Positions 46,954 through 54,332 of a DNA stretch of 64,000 nucleotides are shown here, one piece after another. Made by a program: the position numbers and the translations under genes. Origin of the DNA: Jiulongibacter sp966250325 (lineage in GTDB: Bacteria; Bacteroidota; Bacteroidia; Cytophagales; Spirosomataceae); contig CBINGY010000004.1 in the NCBI GenBank assembly GCA_966250325.1, positions 74,168 through 138,167 of the forward strand, in the 5' to 3' direction. Under the pieces are notes generated by a model. It had not been told where the DNA came from. It was given only the letters and a program-made list of their open reading frames with translations, and made no database searches. Every line of letters begins with the position of its first letter. Position 1 is the first letter of the stretch.

Positions 46954-46985
46954 TTTGCATGTCTTTAAATAATCAGCCAATTTTG
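46954..46985 (+). promoter_or_regulatory. Putative promoter of the secreted-protein gene
   Basis: TTTG (46954-46957), 20 bases, CAATTTTG (46978-46985): near-match to TTTG / TAnnTTTG. Predicted leader of about 28 bases. Confidence 0.4.
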
Positions 46986-47019
46986 TAGCGTAATCAAACA
47001 AAGGGAAATTAACAAATCC

Positions 47020-47490
47020 ATGAAAAAGATGAACAAGTTATTTAACATCGCAATTGTATTTTCAGTAGTTGTCTTGGGAGTAGGACACGCTGTAGCATCA
47101 GACTCGGTAAAAGTTGGTTCAGGAATATATTTGTCTCAGGGCACAGATTCAAACTTCAAAGTTTATATGAATCAGAATGCCAGAAGATTTATCAAGAAAA
47201 ACAACGAGGACTGGGATAAGTTCAACGAGGTAGTACGACTCTACAATACGTCTAAAGGGAAGTTTCAAAAACTTTCTGAAACAGAGAAGGCAGATTTCTT
47301 TAGTTCAGTGGCTACTATAAAAGGTAAGCTGGCTAAAATGAATAACAAAGAAGCTCAGACTTGGTTGAAGAGAGTGGATGTTACAGAAAAGGTTTTCGCC
47401 TTCATCTGGAACAACAAAATTGAGTACAGAGCTATTGACGAATTATATGAGCTTCCTGCAATAGCCTCTGAGCCAGCATTAGGAAGATAA
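47020..47490 (+). CDS. Secreted protein of unknown function
   Basis: A 156-residue protein that I do not recognise. It has a signal peptide of about 26 residues ending at AVAS. The mature part is helical and rich in Lys, Asn and Phe (KVYMNQNARRFIKKNN, DKFNEVVRLYN), ending in a short Pro/Ala tail. The two-stretch helical core could be a small periplasmic binding or assembly factor, but nothing more can be said. A good terminator follows. Confidence 0.6.
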   Translation: MKKMNKLFNIAIVFSVVVLGVGHAVASDSVKVGSGIYLSQGTDSNFKVYMNQNARRFIKKNNEDWDKFNEVVRLYNTSKGKFQKLSETEKADFFSSVATIKGKLAKMNNKEAQTWLKRVDVTEKVFAFIWNNKIEYRAIDELYELPAIASEPALGR

Positions 47491-47500
47491 TTGAAAAGAT

Positions 47501-47621
47501 ATTTCATAGTTTAATAGGTTAGGGTTGAATAGATTGAAAGGCCTTCCGCCATGCGGGAGGTCTTTTTTTATTTCATAGTTTAATAGGTTGGGCGGGACGC
47601 GAAGTCTTGAATAGATTGAAC
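47501..47621 (+). repeat. Two direct copies of a 37-base segment, second with an insert
   Basis: The segment beginning ATTTCATAGTTTAATAGGTT and ending TTGAATAGATTGAA occurs at 47501-47538 and again at 47570-47620. The second copy has an extra GC-rich stretch (GGGCGGGACGCGAAGTC) in the middle. The terminator hairpin lies between the copies. Confidence 0.7.
47539..47570 (+). terminator. Intrinsic terminator after the secreted-protein gene
   Basis: Ten-base stem GGCCTTCCGC / GCGGGAGGTC (47540-47549, 47553-47562) with two G-T wobbles and a 3-base loop, then seven T. Confidence 0.85.
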
Positions 47622-47729
47622 TTATTAACAAACACTCATTTCCGGTTTTATCATTTGGTCCATATTAGCTGAAAGTCAGCGGGTAGCAAATAAGGCTAAA
47701 AAAAATACACAAAATCTTATTCCGGGATA

Positions 47730-47759
47730 TTGACAATAAAAAATATACGGCTATCTTTG
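47730..47759 (+). promoter_or_regulatory. Promoter of tRNA-Asp
   Basis: TTG (47730-47732), 19 bases, TATCTTTG (47752-47759): a good match to the Bacteroidota housekeeping promoter. Transcription should start near 47766, about 33 bases before the mature tRNA. Confidence 0.6.
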
Positions 47760-47798
47760 CACCCACATTTGACAGACGTCCCAAGTCAAAGTCAAAAT

Positions 47799-47872
47799 GG
47801 TCCGGTAGTTCAGCTGGTTAGAATACCTGCCTGTCACGCAGGGGGTCGCGGGTTCGAGTCCCGTCCGGACCG
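47799..47872 (+). tRNA. tRNA-Asp (anticodon GTC)
   Basis: A 74-base cloverleaf: acceptor GGTCCGG / CCGGACC, anticodon arm CCTGCCTGTCACGCAGG with anticodon GTC, T arm CGGGTTCGAGTCCCG, discriminator G as expected for Asp. CCA is not encoded. It is directly followed by a terminator and the small nuclease gene; its 3' half is repeated 396 bases downstream. Confidence 0.96.
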
Positions 47873-47873
47873 C

Positions 47874-47903
47874 AAAAAGCACTCTGAGAGGGGTGCTTTT
47901 TTT
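47874..47903 (+). terminator. Terminator after tRNA-Asp
   Basis: AAAAAGCAC / GTGCTTTTT stem with a 10-base loop and a T tract directly after the tRNA. The nuclease ATG lies 10 bases beyond, so that gene would be read only by readthrough or from an unseen promoter. Confidence 0.85.
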
Positions 47904-47913
47904 CATAAAGCAC

Positions 47914-48210
47914 ATGGCTACTTCTATTATATTCTACGTTTACATTTTGATGAATGAAGCGGGAAAGTACTATAAAGGATTTACAACACACCCTATGCGG
48001 AGGCTGGAAGAACATAATTCGGGTCTGAGCCGCTTTACTTCGGACAAAGGCCCCTGGGAGATGGTCTATCTGGAAGTAGTACCCACCAAGAGAATAGCCT
48101 TAAATCGGGAGAAAAATTTGAAGAAAGCCACCAAGGAAAGGATTCAGTGGTTAATTTCATCCGAGAAAAATCTGTTGCAATCTGCAGATGCCGACTTAAG
48201 TAAATTTTGA
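47914..48210 (+). CDS. Small GIY-YIG nuclease (UvrC N-terminal-like), tRNA-linked
   Basis: A 98-residue single-domain GIY-YIG protein; start at ATG 47914 (MATSIIF). The motif pair is YVYIL (7-12 region, for GIY) and YYKGF (19-23, for YIG), with Arg29/Arg30 in the following helix and the EKNLKKATKE segment that carries the usual late Glu region. The stop codon TGA is partly formed by the second tRNA repeat (TTT then TGAATACC). Relatives include UPF0213 proteins and homing-type nucleases. The link to a duplicated tRNA end suggests it promotes spread or duplication of this unit; its activity is inferred only. Confidence 0.85.
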   Translation: MATSIIFYVYILMNEAGKYYKGFTTHPMRRLEEHNSGLSRFTSDKGPWEMVYLEVVPTKRIALNREKNLKKATKERIQWLISSEKNLLQSADADLSKF

Positions 48211-48268
48211 ATACCTGCCTGTCATCCTCACGAGACCGTGAGGACGGGTTCGAGTCCCGTCCGGACCG
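48209..48268 (+). pseudogene. tRNA-Asp 3'-half copy with hairpin in place of the anticodon stem
   Basis: Carries the anticodon-loop start (GCCTGTCA), then TCCTCACG-AGAC-CGTGAGGA (48225-48244, perfect 8-bp stem), then the complete T arm and acceptor 3' strand with discriminator G. No 5' half is present, so it cannot fold as a tRNA. It may still fold as a two-hairpin RNA. Confidence 0.85.
48225..48244. repeat. Perfect hairpin inserted in the tRNA copy
   Basis: TCCTCACG and CGTGAGGA with the loop AGAC, present only in the second tRNA copy. Confidence 0.9.
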
Positions 48269-48269
48269 C

Positions 48270-48299
48270 AAAAAGCACTCTGAGAGGGGTGCTTTTTTT
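48270..48299 (+). terminator. Second copy of the tRNA-Asp terminator
   Basis: Identical duplicate of the hairpin at 47874-47903. Confidence 0.8.
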
Positions 48300-48309
48300 C
48301 ATAAAGCAC

Positions 48310-48366
48310 ATGGCTACTTCTATTATATTCTACGTTTACATTTTGATGAATGAAGCAGGAAAGTAG
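48310..48366 (+). pseudogene. Truncated second copy of the GIY-YIG gene
   Basis: The first 18 codons of the nuclease gene are repeated, identical in protein sequence (MATSIIFYVYILMNEAGK), then the frame ends at a TAG where homology to the first copy stops. It cannot be functional. Confidence 0.9.
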
Positions 48367-48418
48367 ATCAAGTCAAAAAGTTGTGGAGGGGTGAGTAAAT
48401 TATGTACCTCCAATTCAC

Positions 48419-48447
48419 AAAAAAGAGGTGCCTGAAAGAGACACCCC
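48419..48447 (-). terminator. Probable terminator of the MFS gene
   Basis: On the minus strand GGGGTG / CACCTC arms with an 11-base loop run into six T (complement of the A-run at 48419-48424), about 100 bases after the MFS stop. Confidence 0.55.
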
Positions 48448-48549
48448 CGGTTTTTATGGCTATAAAAGATTGTTTTACAAACTTATGTCTCTTCCGAATT
48501 AACTGAAACAAGGGAATTACGGAAATGACAACGTATTTCTACCTGTTTT

Positions 48550-49812
48550 TTAAGAGTGTTCCAGGTAGTCAAGATCTTTTCCGTGGGTTTCAGGGATAGT
48601 TAAAGTGCTCAGAAAACCGAGTGTATATGCCACTATACCAGTAATGGCCCCGGCCAGAATTACACCCGTGATGGGTTTAAAGAAGGAAAAAATCAGAATC
48701 ATTCCCGGCACGGCACCCCTAACCATATTCGGTACAGTAGTTGCCGCAGTGGCCCGCAGGTTTGTGCCAAACTGTTCGGCTCCTACCGTAACAAACATGG
48801 CCCAATAGCCTGTTCCTAAGCCAAGCCAGCAACAAATAGCGTACATGCCCGCGGCAGATTCAATACCTGCAAACAGAAAAATAACTACCCCAACCAGCGA
48901 GAATAGCATCATCCAGAATATCGCTTTTTTACGGGAATGAAACGCATGGCTTATGAAGCCGCTAAGAAAATCTCCTGCAGAGATCCCGATATACGCCCAC
49001 ATCACGGCATCACCGGGATTAACTGGTTCCTGAATGCCTAATGCTTCCCCGAATTCGTTGATGAAATAGGCCAGTATTCCGATACAAAACCAGGTAGGCA
49101 GGCCAATTCCTATGCATTTGATGTATTTGACAAAACGCTCCCAATTGGTGAAAAATGATAGGAAACTGCCTTTTTTAATTGATTTGTCATGCGTAATGTT
49201 TTTATACATGCCGCTTTCAATTACCCCTACACGAAGTAGTAAGAGAGCGAAACCCATGGCTCCACCGATAAAATAAGCGACCGTCCAGTCACCTGAAAGT
49301 CTAACAGTAAAGTTACCCACTACCGCTCCCATAAGTCCGATACCCGCAACAAGTGATGTGCCAATAGCCCTCAGGTTTTTGGGTAAGGTTTCTGAAACCA
49401 GGGTAATTCCTGCTCCAAGCTCTCCGGCCAAACCTATTCCTGCAATAAATCTAAGCCACTTGTAGGCTTCAGTTTGATCCATAAAGTGGATATTGGGGAC
49501 AAGGCCACATGCGATGTTTGCCAGTGAATAGGTGATTATAGATCCAAAAAGCACAGATAATCGTCCTTTTTTATCACCCAATACTCCCCATAAAATACCA
49601 CCCAGTAATAATCCTATCATTTGATAATTGAGGATGGATTTACCTACTGTGCTCACTTCCTGTTCGCTCAGTCCCAGACTTTGCAGGCTGGGCACACGTA
49701 CTATGCCGAATAGCTGCATATCATAAATATCCACGAAATAGCCAAGTGCAGCCACAATGACAGGAAGACTGAGCAGTTTTTTCCAGTCTTCAGAGGAAAG
49801 TTTGGTTGACAT
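48550..49812 (-). CDS. MFS transporter (sugar porter-like)
   Basis: A 420-residue protein with about 12 membrane segments. The loop 2-3 motif G-x-L-x-D-x-x-GR is seen as GVLGDKKGRLS; the cytoplasmic loop near the middle and the late SRKKAIF repeat fit the major facilitator fold. Resembles Bacteroidota members of the sugar/metabolite:H+ symporter group. Substrate unknown. Followed 50 bases upstream by upp on the same strand, but no functional link is evident. Confidence 0.83.
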   Translation of the reverse strand: MSTKLSSEDWKKLLSLPVIVAALGYFVDIYDMQLFGIVRVPSLQSLGLSEQEVSTVGKSILNYQMIGLLLGGILWGVLGDKKGRLSVLFGSIITYSLANIACGLVPNIHFMDQTEAYKWLRFIAGIGLAGELGAGITLVSETLPKNLRAIGTSLVAGIGLMGAVVGNFTVRLSGDWTVAYFIGGAMGFALLLLRVGVIESGMYKNITHDKSIKKGSFLSFFTNWERFVKYIKCIGIGLPTWFCIGILAYFINEFGEALGIQEPVNPGDAVMWAYIGISAGDFLSGFISHAFHSRKKAIFWMMLFSLVGVVIFLFAGIESAAGMYAICCWLGLGTGYWAMFVTVGAEQFGTNLRATAATTVPNMVRGAVPGMILIFSFFKPITGVILAGAITGIVAYTLGFLSTLTIPETHGKDLDYLEHS

Positions 49813-49862
49813 AAGGTAAGGGTGAGAGGGGTTTATTTCGAGGTAAAAATAATCAAATTGGC

Positions 49863-50507
49863 TTAAGTTTTATCACCAAAGGAAAGGTCTCCGGCATCTC
49901 CTAAACCCGGAACTATATACGACTTACTGTTAAGTTCACTATCCAGATCTCCAAGATACAATCTGCACTCTGGCATACGTGCCTGAATGAATCTTGCACC
50001 TCTTAAAGACGCAATAGCCGCCACCACATAGGTACGCTTCGGAATACCATACCTCATCATGGCATGATAGGCCTTTTCTATTGATTTTCCGGTGGCAATC
50101 ATCGGATCACAGATGATGAGAGTTCGGCCCTGTATATCAGGACTCGTGATGTAATCCATTTCAATATCAAATTCTTCTTTGGCATCATGGGTACCCCGGT
50201 AGGCTCCAATGAAGGCTCCATCGGCCTGATCAAAATAATTCAGTAATCCCTGGTGAAGTGGTAAGCCGGCCCTTAGAATGGTACAGATTACCGGATTTTC
50301 TACCATGAGCTTTGTTTCTTTCTGGCCCAGAGGTGTCGTGATTTCTGAAGTGGAAAACACCATGTTCTTGGAAATCTCGTAGGCCAGTATTTCCCCGATT
50401 CGCTCCATGTTTCTTCTGAACTTCGGGCGGTCTTTTTGCATCACTTCATCCCGAATTTCTGCAAGAAAGTGATTCGCGATACTACTGGTTTCGGTAAGTA
50501 TATACAT
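49863..50507 (-). CDS. upp: Uracil phosphoribosyltransferase
   Basis: A 214-residue UPRTase: GLPLHQGLLNYF, GAYRGT and the PRPP loop CDPMIATGKSI, with the C-terminal GLGDAGDLSFG motif that contacts uracil. Makes UMP from uracil and PRPP in salvage. The start MYILTETSS is the only fitting one. Confidence 0.93.
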   Translation of the reverse strand: MYILTETSSIANHFLAEIRDEVMQKDRPKFRRNMERIGEILAYEISKNMVFSTSEITTPLGQKETKLMVENPVICTILRAGLPLHQGLLNYFDQADGAFIGAYRGTHDAKEEFDIEMDYITSPDIQGRTLIICDPMIATGKSIEKAYHAMMRYGIPKRTYVVAAIASLRGARFIQARMPECRLYLGDLDSELNSKSYIVPGLGDAGDLSFGDKT

Positions 50508-50775
50508 GAAAGTGAGTTCTTTTCAGGGCTCAATTTACATGAATGAGACTTCGAATAAAAGTGGAGTGCGTTTAAGTTTTGCAATGCAACAAAAGCCAGT
50601 AGATATCTCTCACCACCACTGATAAATTATGATCGTCAATAAACTTAGCACTCGCCAGATCTACATCACTCAAGTATCCCTAAATCAGGCTCATTTACCC
50701 TTCAAAACAGGATATTTCCGCAATAAATATGTTGAAGGTGAGCTCCTGCAAGGTAGATAAAAATGGTTATTCCAC
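50508..50775. other. Intergenic spacer with no supported gene
   Basis: Between upp and the DUF2490 gene. A 33-codon minus-strand frame near 50575-50680 has protein-like composition (FIDDHNLSVVVRDIYW) but only a TTG start; it could be a gene remnant. Nothing else is seen. Confidence 0.35.
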
Positions 50776-51423
50776 TTAATTCAGATCGAATTTCAGACTC
50801 CATGCCAGTCTCCATTGATTGGCTTTGCTGGTATTGAGGCGGTCATCGGTTTGAATGCCAAGGTCCAGTTTGCTCCATTTGGTCAATTTGGTTTCCAGAC
50901 CGGCTTTGTACCTTACCTGGTCAAACGAGTCGCCAAGTTTGTAAAACAAATCTGCAGAGATATAGGGCTCAAATCTACTTTTCGTATTGAAACTGAATTC
51001 CAGTTTATTACGCAGGTAGTCGGCGTCTAACTCCAGTCCATCGGGGTCATCTTTAAACTGCTGCTGGTACCTGAAACGATACCCTATTTTCAGCGGATTG
51101 AGAACCTTGGTTTTGTATTTCAATTCTCCATAAAACCGGTGATATTTTTCCAGGGCCGAAGTTTCCTGATCGGGCTCACCAATAAAGCGATACCAGGCAG
51201 AAACAGCGAAACCATAGGGATGATCATAGGTGAGTCCGGCTTCGCCAATGAAGGCTTTCACTGGCTCTCCAATTTCATTGACCCGTGCCTGAATATTGCC
51301 CTCCAGATCCAGCTTATTGGTCACTTTGTATTTGGCTTCTATTTTATTCCAAACCCCCAGCTGTGCTTTTAGGGTATTTCCGCTGAGTAGCAGAGCAATA
51401 ATTATTACACTTATTTTTTTCAT
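50776..51423 (-). CDS. DUF2490 outer-membrane beta-barrel-like protein
   Basis: A 215-residue exported protein; start at MKKISVII (51423) gives a normal signal peptide ending at LKAQ. The rest is made of alternating aromatic strands of a small outer-membrane barrel (ISADLFYKLGD, WRLAWSLKFDLN end), matching DUF2490. It is the last gene of the cluster with the CotH and VTC proteins, 10 bases after the DUF4956 gene, suggesting it is the outer-membrane part of that system. Confidence 0.8.
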   Translation of the reverse strand: MKKISVIIIALLLSGNTLKAQLGVWNKIEAKYKVTNKLDLEGNIQARVNEIGEPVKAFIGEAGLTYDHPYGFAVSAWYRFIGEPDQETSALEKYHRFYGELKYKTKVLNPLKIGYRFRYQQQFKDDPDGLELDADYLRNKLEFSFNTKSRFEPYISADLFYKLGDSFDQVRYKAGLETKLTKWSKLDLGIQTDDRLNTSKANQWRLAWSLKFDLN

Positions 51424-51433
51424 GAGTTGGGTT

Positions 51434-52039
51434 TTATACATGATAAAAGGCGTGAATTCTGGCGGCATCCTTCAACAGGTCAATGGACTGAATTTCCACC
51501 CGATGTACCTTAAGGCCGGTTCTTTCTTCCAGGTCTGAGAATAGTGGCTGCGTGTTTCCTGGTTTCAGCAAATCCAGATTGTCGTACTCAATCAAATGAT
51601 ACACCTCTTTTTTAGTGAGTATGTTGCCATCCAGCAATAAGGTACAAATGATAATGATGCCATTGATCAAACCCAGCTCATCCCAGTTTCCTTTAGCCAC
51701 GGCTGTTACCAGTCCCATGGCTATCACCATAAAAAGGTAAGTCATGTCTTTGGTATTGATGCCTTCTGTACGAAACCTCAGCATGCTGAATACAGCAAAC
51801 AGCCCAAAAGCAGCTCCCATGGTCATATCTACCCGATTAAGCAGATAGGAAATGAGGAAAATGATGAGGTTAAAGCCAAAAAAAGTAAGAAACAGTTCTT
51901 TTTTTCGATAAAGCCGGAAATACACCAGTCTTATCATGATAAATACGGCCAGCAGGTCAACGGCCAGCCGGATAAAGAATTTGTCGGAAAGTTTACCCAG
52001 GAGTTCGGCCTGGCCCATAATATCGAGTATCGGCATCAT
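51434..52039 (-). CDS. DUF4956 membrane protein
   Basis: A 201-residue inner-membrane protein with about four hydrophobic segments in the first 125 residues, followed by a soluble C-terminal half. The GAAFGLFAVFSMLRFRTE segment is the family hallmark. DUF4956 genes very often lie next to VTC-domain and CotH genes, as here. A role as a channel or partner for polyphosphate synthesis is a guess. It overlaps the VTC gene by 4 bases. Confidence 0.83.
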   Translation of the reverse strand: MMPILDIMGQAELLGKLSDKFFIRLAVDLLAVFIMIRLVYFRLYRKKELFLTFFGFNLIIFLISYLLNRVDMTMGAAFGLFAVFSMLRFRTEGINTKDMTYLFMVIAMGLVTAVAKGNWDELGLINGIIIICTLLLDGNILTKKEVYHLIEYDNLDLLKPGNTQPLFSDLEERTGLKVHRVEIQSIDLLKDAARIHAFYHV

Positions 52040-52830
52040 AATTTTGTTGACGTTAAAAAGGGTTTGTAATTGCGATCAAAAAGTGGTTTCAGGCGATTGT
52101 GTTTGACTGCCTCATCCAACGAAATAATACCCAGACAGTATTTACTCAGAGTTCCGGGTCGTAGGCCCAGCTGTTTCAACACTTGTTTTGCAGGGCTTTT
52201 TTTGAGTTTTTCCTGCTTTATTTCTATCACGGCCAGATTTTCAAAATTTTGGCTTACGGCTTCATTGGCAGCACAAAGATTCAGGTCAATGGTGACTCTT
52301 TCCGGTCTTTTCTTATTTACCAGAGTTATACGGTTATAGGCAATAAGTACTGTCGGATTTAAAATACTGGCAGGGTAGGGGCTTACTTGTTGTAAAAACA
52401 GATCTTCATCTTCCTGCAAATGTGTATTTTTCGGAAAGCCGGTTTTAATCCGTGATTTTTGGGTACGCCCATGATTATCCTTGAATTTTACTTCAAAAAA
52501 CGCGACTCCGGAATCCACGTATTGCCGTTTACGGATTTTATACCGGTTTAGCCGCCCTTTGCGATGCTCATGGAAAAGGTGGAGGTCTGCCGTGTCATAA
52601 TATTGAGATACGTATCTGAAAATACGTTTCCCCTGAATTTCGAGCAAGAAATAATCCTCACGGAGCTGTTGGAGCATAGGCCACACCATAGAGGCTGGAA
52701 TCACGTACTTTTCCTCACGGCGATCCATCAGCTCGGCTCCATTGAGCTGCTTTAAGCCTATTGACTCGAATTCTTGAAGGGCAAGGTTATGTTCTGCCGG
52801 CTTACCTGGTAAATACTCTGGCTGCTTCAT
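52036..52830 (-). CDS. VTC-domain polyphosphate polymerase-like protein
   Basis: A 264-residue soluble protein with the triphosphate-tunnel fold of the yeast VTC4 catalytic domain. Basic residues that line the tunnel appear in RKYVIP-like REEKYV, in NRYKIRKR and FFEVKFKDN, and TIDLNL plus VIEIKQ give the acidic metal-binding strands. It may make or sense polyphosphate. Its start overlaps the CotH gene by 29 bases and its end the DUF4956 gene by 4, so they are tightly coupled. Confidence 0.85.
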   Translation of the reverse strand: MKQPEYLPGKPAEHNLALQEFESIGLKQLNGAELMDRREEKYVIPASMVWPMLQQLREDYFLLEIQGKRIFRYVSQYYDTADLHLFHEHRKGRLNRYKIRKRQYVDSGVAFFEVKFKDNHGRTQKSRIKTGFPKNTHLQEDEDLFLQQVSPYPASILNPTVLIAYNRITLVNKKRPERVTIDLNLCAANEAVSQNFENLAVIEIKQEKLKKSPAKQVLKQLGLRPGTLSKYCLGIISLDEAVKHNRLKPLFDRNYKPFLTSTKL

Positions 52831-54298
52831 AGCGTGAATTAATATGAGTTTTCAATTGTGAAATGCCTGTCTCGAAGGCTGCAGGCGAGCTCAGGTAAGT
52901 ATATCCGGTCTGCTCGGTCTCACTACCGTTTACATAATCCCGAATCAGCTGATAATTTTTGTCAATCATTCCCTCTACACGTGCAGGGTCAAAGGCTCCC
53001 TCAATAAACTGTGATACCAGGGCCTTGTATCTGGCATAGTATATCGGATCATCTGCCAGATAGCGTAGAAGTGGCCAGACCTGCGTTACCTCAGTCATTT
53101 CCAGTGAAACACCCCGACCCATGCCTGCTCCTCCCTGATTGCCATTGCTCCCGGAATCGCTGTTAAAAGCCAGATTATGATCCCATGGTATCCAGGTGAG
53201 CTTACCATTATGGTTATACAAATAGTAATTATGAGCCATTGCACCGTAGGAATCCCAGTTTACTATCGTATTGTTAACCGCCAGGTAATGAAGAAAATGG
53301 TCCACATCAAAGGTGTTTTCCAGATTTGATTTCCATTGATCGCTGTCAGATGTTCTGGAGTAGCTGTTCAGATTGATAATGAATTGTTGTACATCTGCGT
53401 AATCTGCCGCCGTTTCATTGTTTTTCTTTTCAAATTGTGAGGCTATGAACGTTTGCAAATTGCTTTCAGGCTTGTACAGATTTCCATCTTTGTCTCCAAA
53501 CTGGCTTTCAGTCATGGTATCATCTATAACCTCTACGGTAGTATAGACACCGCAATATTTCAGACCTTCACCAAAGTCTATATAAACTTTGTAAAAGGCT
53601 GTCTGGGCTGCGGGTACACCGGCTTCTCTGAAAAGATCTGAAGCCAGCTTGTCTTTCATCAAGGTATTGTCATTATGCCCGGGAGACATGGAAAGCTCTT
53701 TGAAGCCATATAGCCTTTGATTTTTTATCTCGGGATATTCGTCTTCGTAATGATCAAAATGTAAGCGAAAGGGTAATTTGTAAATGCCTTCAGACCAGGC
53801 ACTACTCAGGCTGGAGTTTCCTTTGAGTCTGAAACCTACTTTTTGCCACTCTTCCCCGTTAAACCTAACAGTGGCTGTTACATATTCAGGATCTCTACTG
53901 AATATACTCACTGCACCTCCCTGCCCACCACCAGGGTTACCACCCGGCATCTCTCCTCCCGGCTGTCCACCTCCCGGAGGCTGGCCACCATTCCCCGGTC
54001 CCGCTCCTCCCGGCCCATTCCCTCTGCCGCCAGTTCCAAAATCATTTCCTGCCAGTGCGGTCATATCTTCCCGAATGGCCTGCCAGCCATCCGCTCCCAG
54101 AATTATCTCAAAAGTATTGACCTTATTTTGTGGGAAAATAGTGCCATAATCGGGTTCTGAAGAGTTACCATGAGTTGACTCATTCCAGTTTTCCGCTCGT
54201 TCCGTATTGGCTTCAGGCTCAGAATCATTCGTTTTACACGAAAGTATAGTCAGAGCCAAAAGACACCAAAGCCTTGTTGATTTTTTCAGTATTATCAT
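52802..54298 (-). CDS. CotH-type atypical protein kinase lipoprotein
   Basis: A 498-residue lipoprotein (lipobox LTILSC, Cys21). After the acylation site lies a Gly/Pro-rich linker of about 60 residues (about 95-130), then the CotH kinase fold: KGNSS near residue 155 for the nucleotide-binding Lys region and the PWDHN metal motif near 370 preceded by NYYLYN. In Bacillus, CotH phosphorylates spore-coat proteins; in Bacteroidota the substrate is unknown. Followed by overlapping VTC and DUF4956 genes. Confidence 0.85.
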   Translation of the reverse strand: MIILKKSTRLWCLLALTILSCKTNDSEPEANTERAENWNESTHGNSSEPDYGTIFPQNKVNTFEIILGADGWQAIREDMTALAGNDFGTGGRGNGPGGAGPGNGGQPPGGGQPGGEMPGGNPGGGQGGAVSIFSRDPEYVTATVRFNGEEWQKVGFRLKGNSSLSSAWSEGIYKLPFRLHFDHYEDEYPEIKNQRLYGFKELSMSPGHNDNTLMKDKLASDLFREAGVPAAQTAFYKVYIDFGEGLKYCGVYTTVEVIDDTMTESQFGDKDGNLYKPESNLQTFIASQFEKKNNETAADYADVQQFIINLNSYSRTSDSDQWKSNLENTFDVDHFLHYLAVNNTIVNWDSYGAMAHNYYLYNHNGKLTWIPWDHNLAFNSDSGSNGNQGGAGMGRGVSLEMTEVTQVWPLLRYLADDPIYYARYKALVSQFIEGAFDPARVEGMIDKNYQLIRDYVNGSETEQTGYTYLSSPAAFETGISQLKTHINSRYEAARVFTR

Positions 54299-54332
54299 AT
54301 TGGTAAAACTATAAGTTGCTAAAAATAAAAGA

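Larger units (their letters stand above)
47821..48365 (+). repeat. Partial tandem duplication of tRNA-Asp 3' half, terminator and nuclease gene start
   Basis: First copy 47821-47969, second 48209-48365. Bases 47821-47836 equal 48209-48224, and 47849-47969 equal 48245-48365 except for one G-to-A change. Between these blocks the first copy has 12 bases of anticodon stem and variable loop while the second has a 20-base perfect hairpin. The spacing between matching blocks is 388 and 396 bases. The unit carries the GIY-YIG nuclease gene. Confidence 0.95.

Noticed and set aside
47818..48015. Minus-strand frame across the tRNA with GTRTRDPL-type sequence
   Set aside because: This is a translation of tRNA 3' sequence and the antisense of the nuclease gene; such frames are a well-known false call.
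48209..48268. Second functional tRNA-Asp
   Set aside because: No 5' half or D arm is present, and the anticodon stem is replaced by a hairpin.
48035..48271. Minus-strand frame through the second tRNA copy
   Set aside because: Antisense of the nuclease gene and tRNA remnant; no protein-like features.
50575..50680. Short minus-strand frame between upp and the DUF2490 gene
   Set aside because: Only 33 codons with a TTG start and no neighbours to support it; at most a remnant.
53784..54160. Pro-rich plus-strand frames
   Set aside because: They are antisense to the Gly/Pro-rich coding region of the CotH gene and only reflect its composition.
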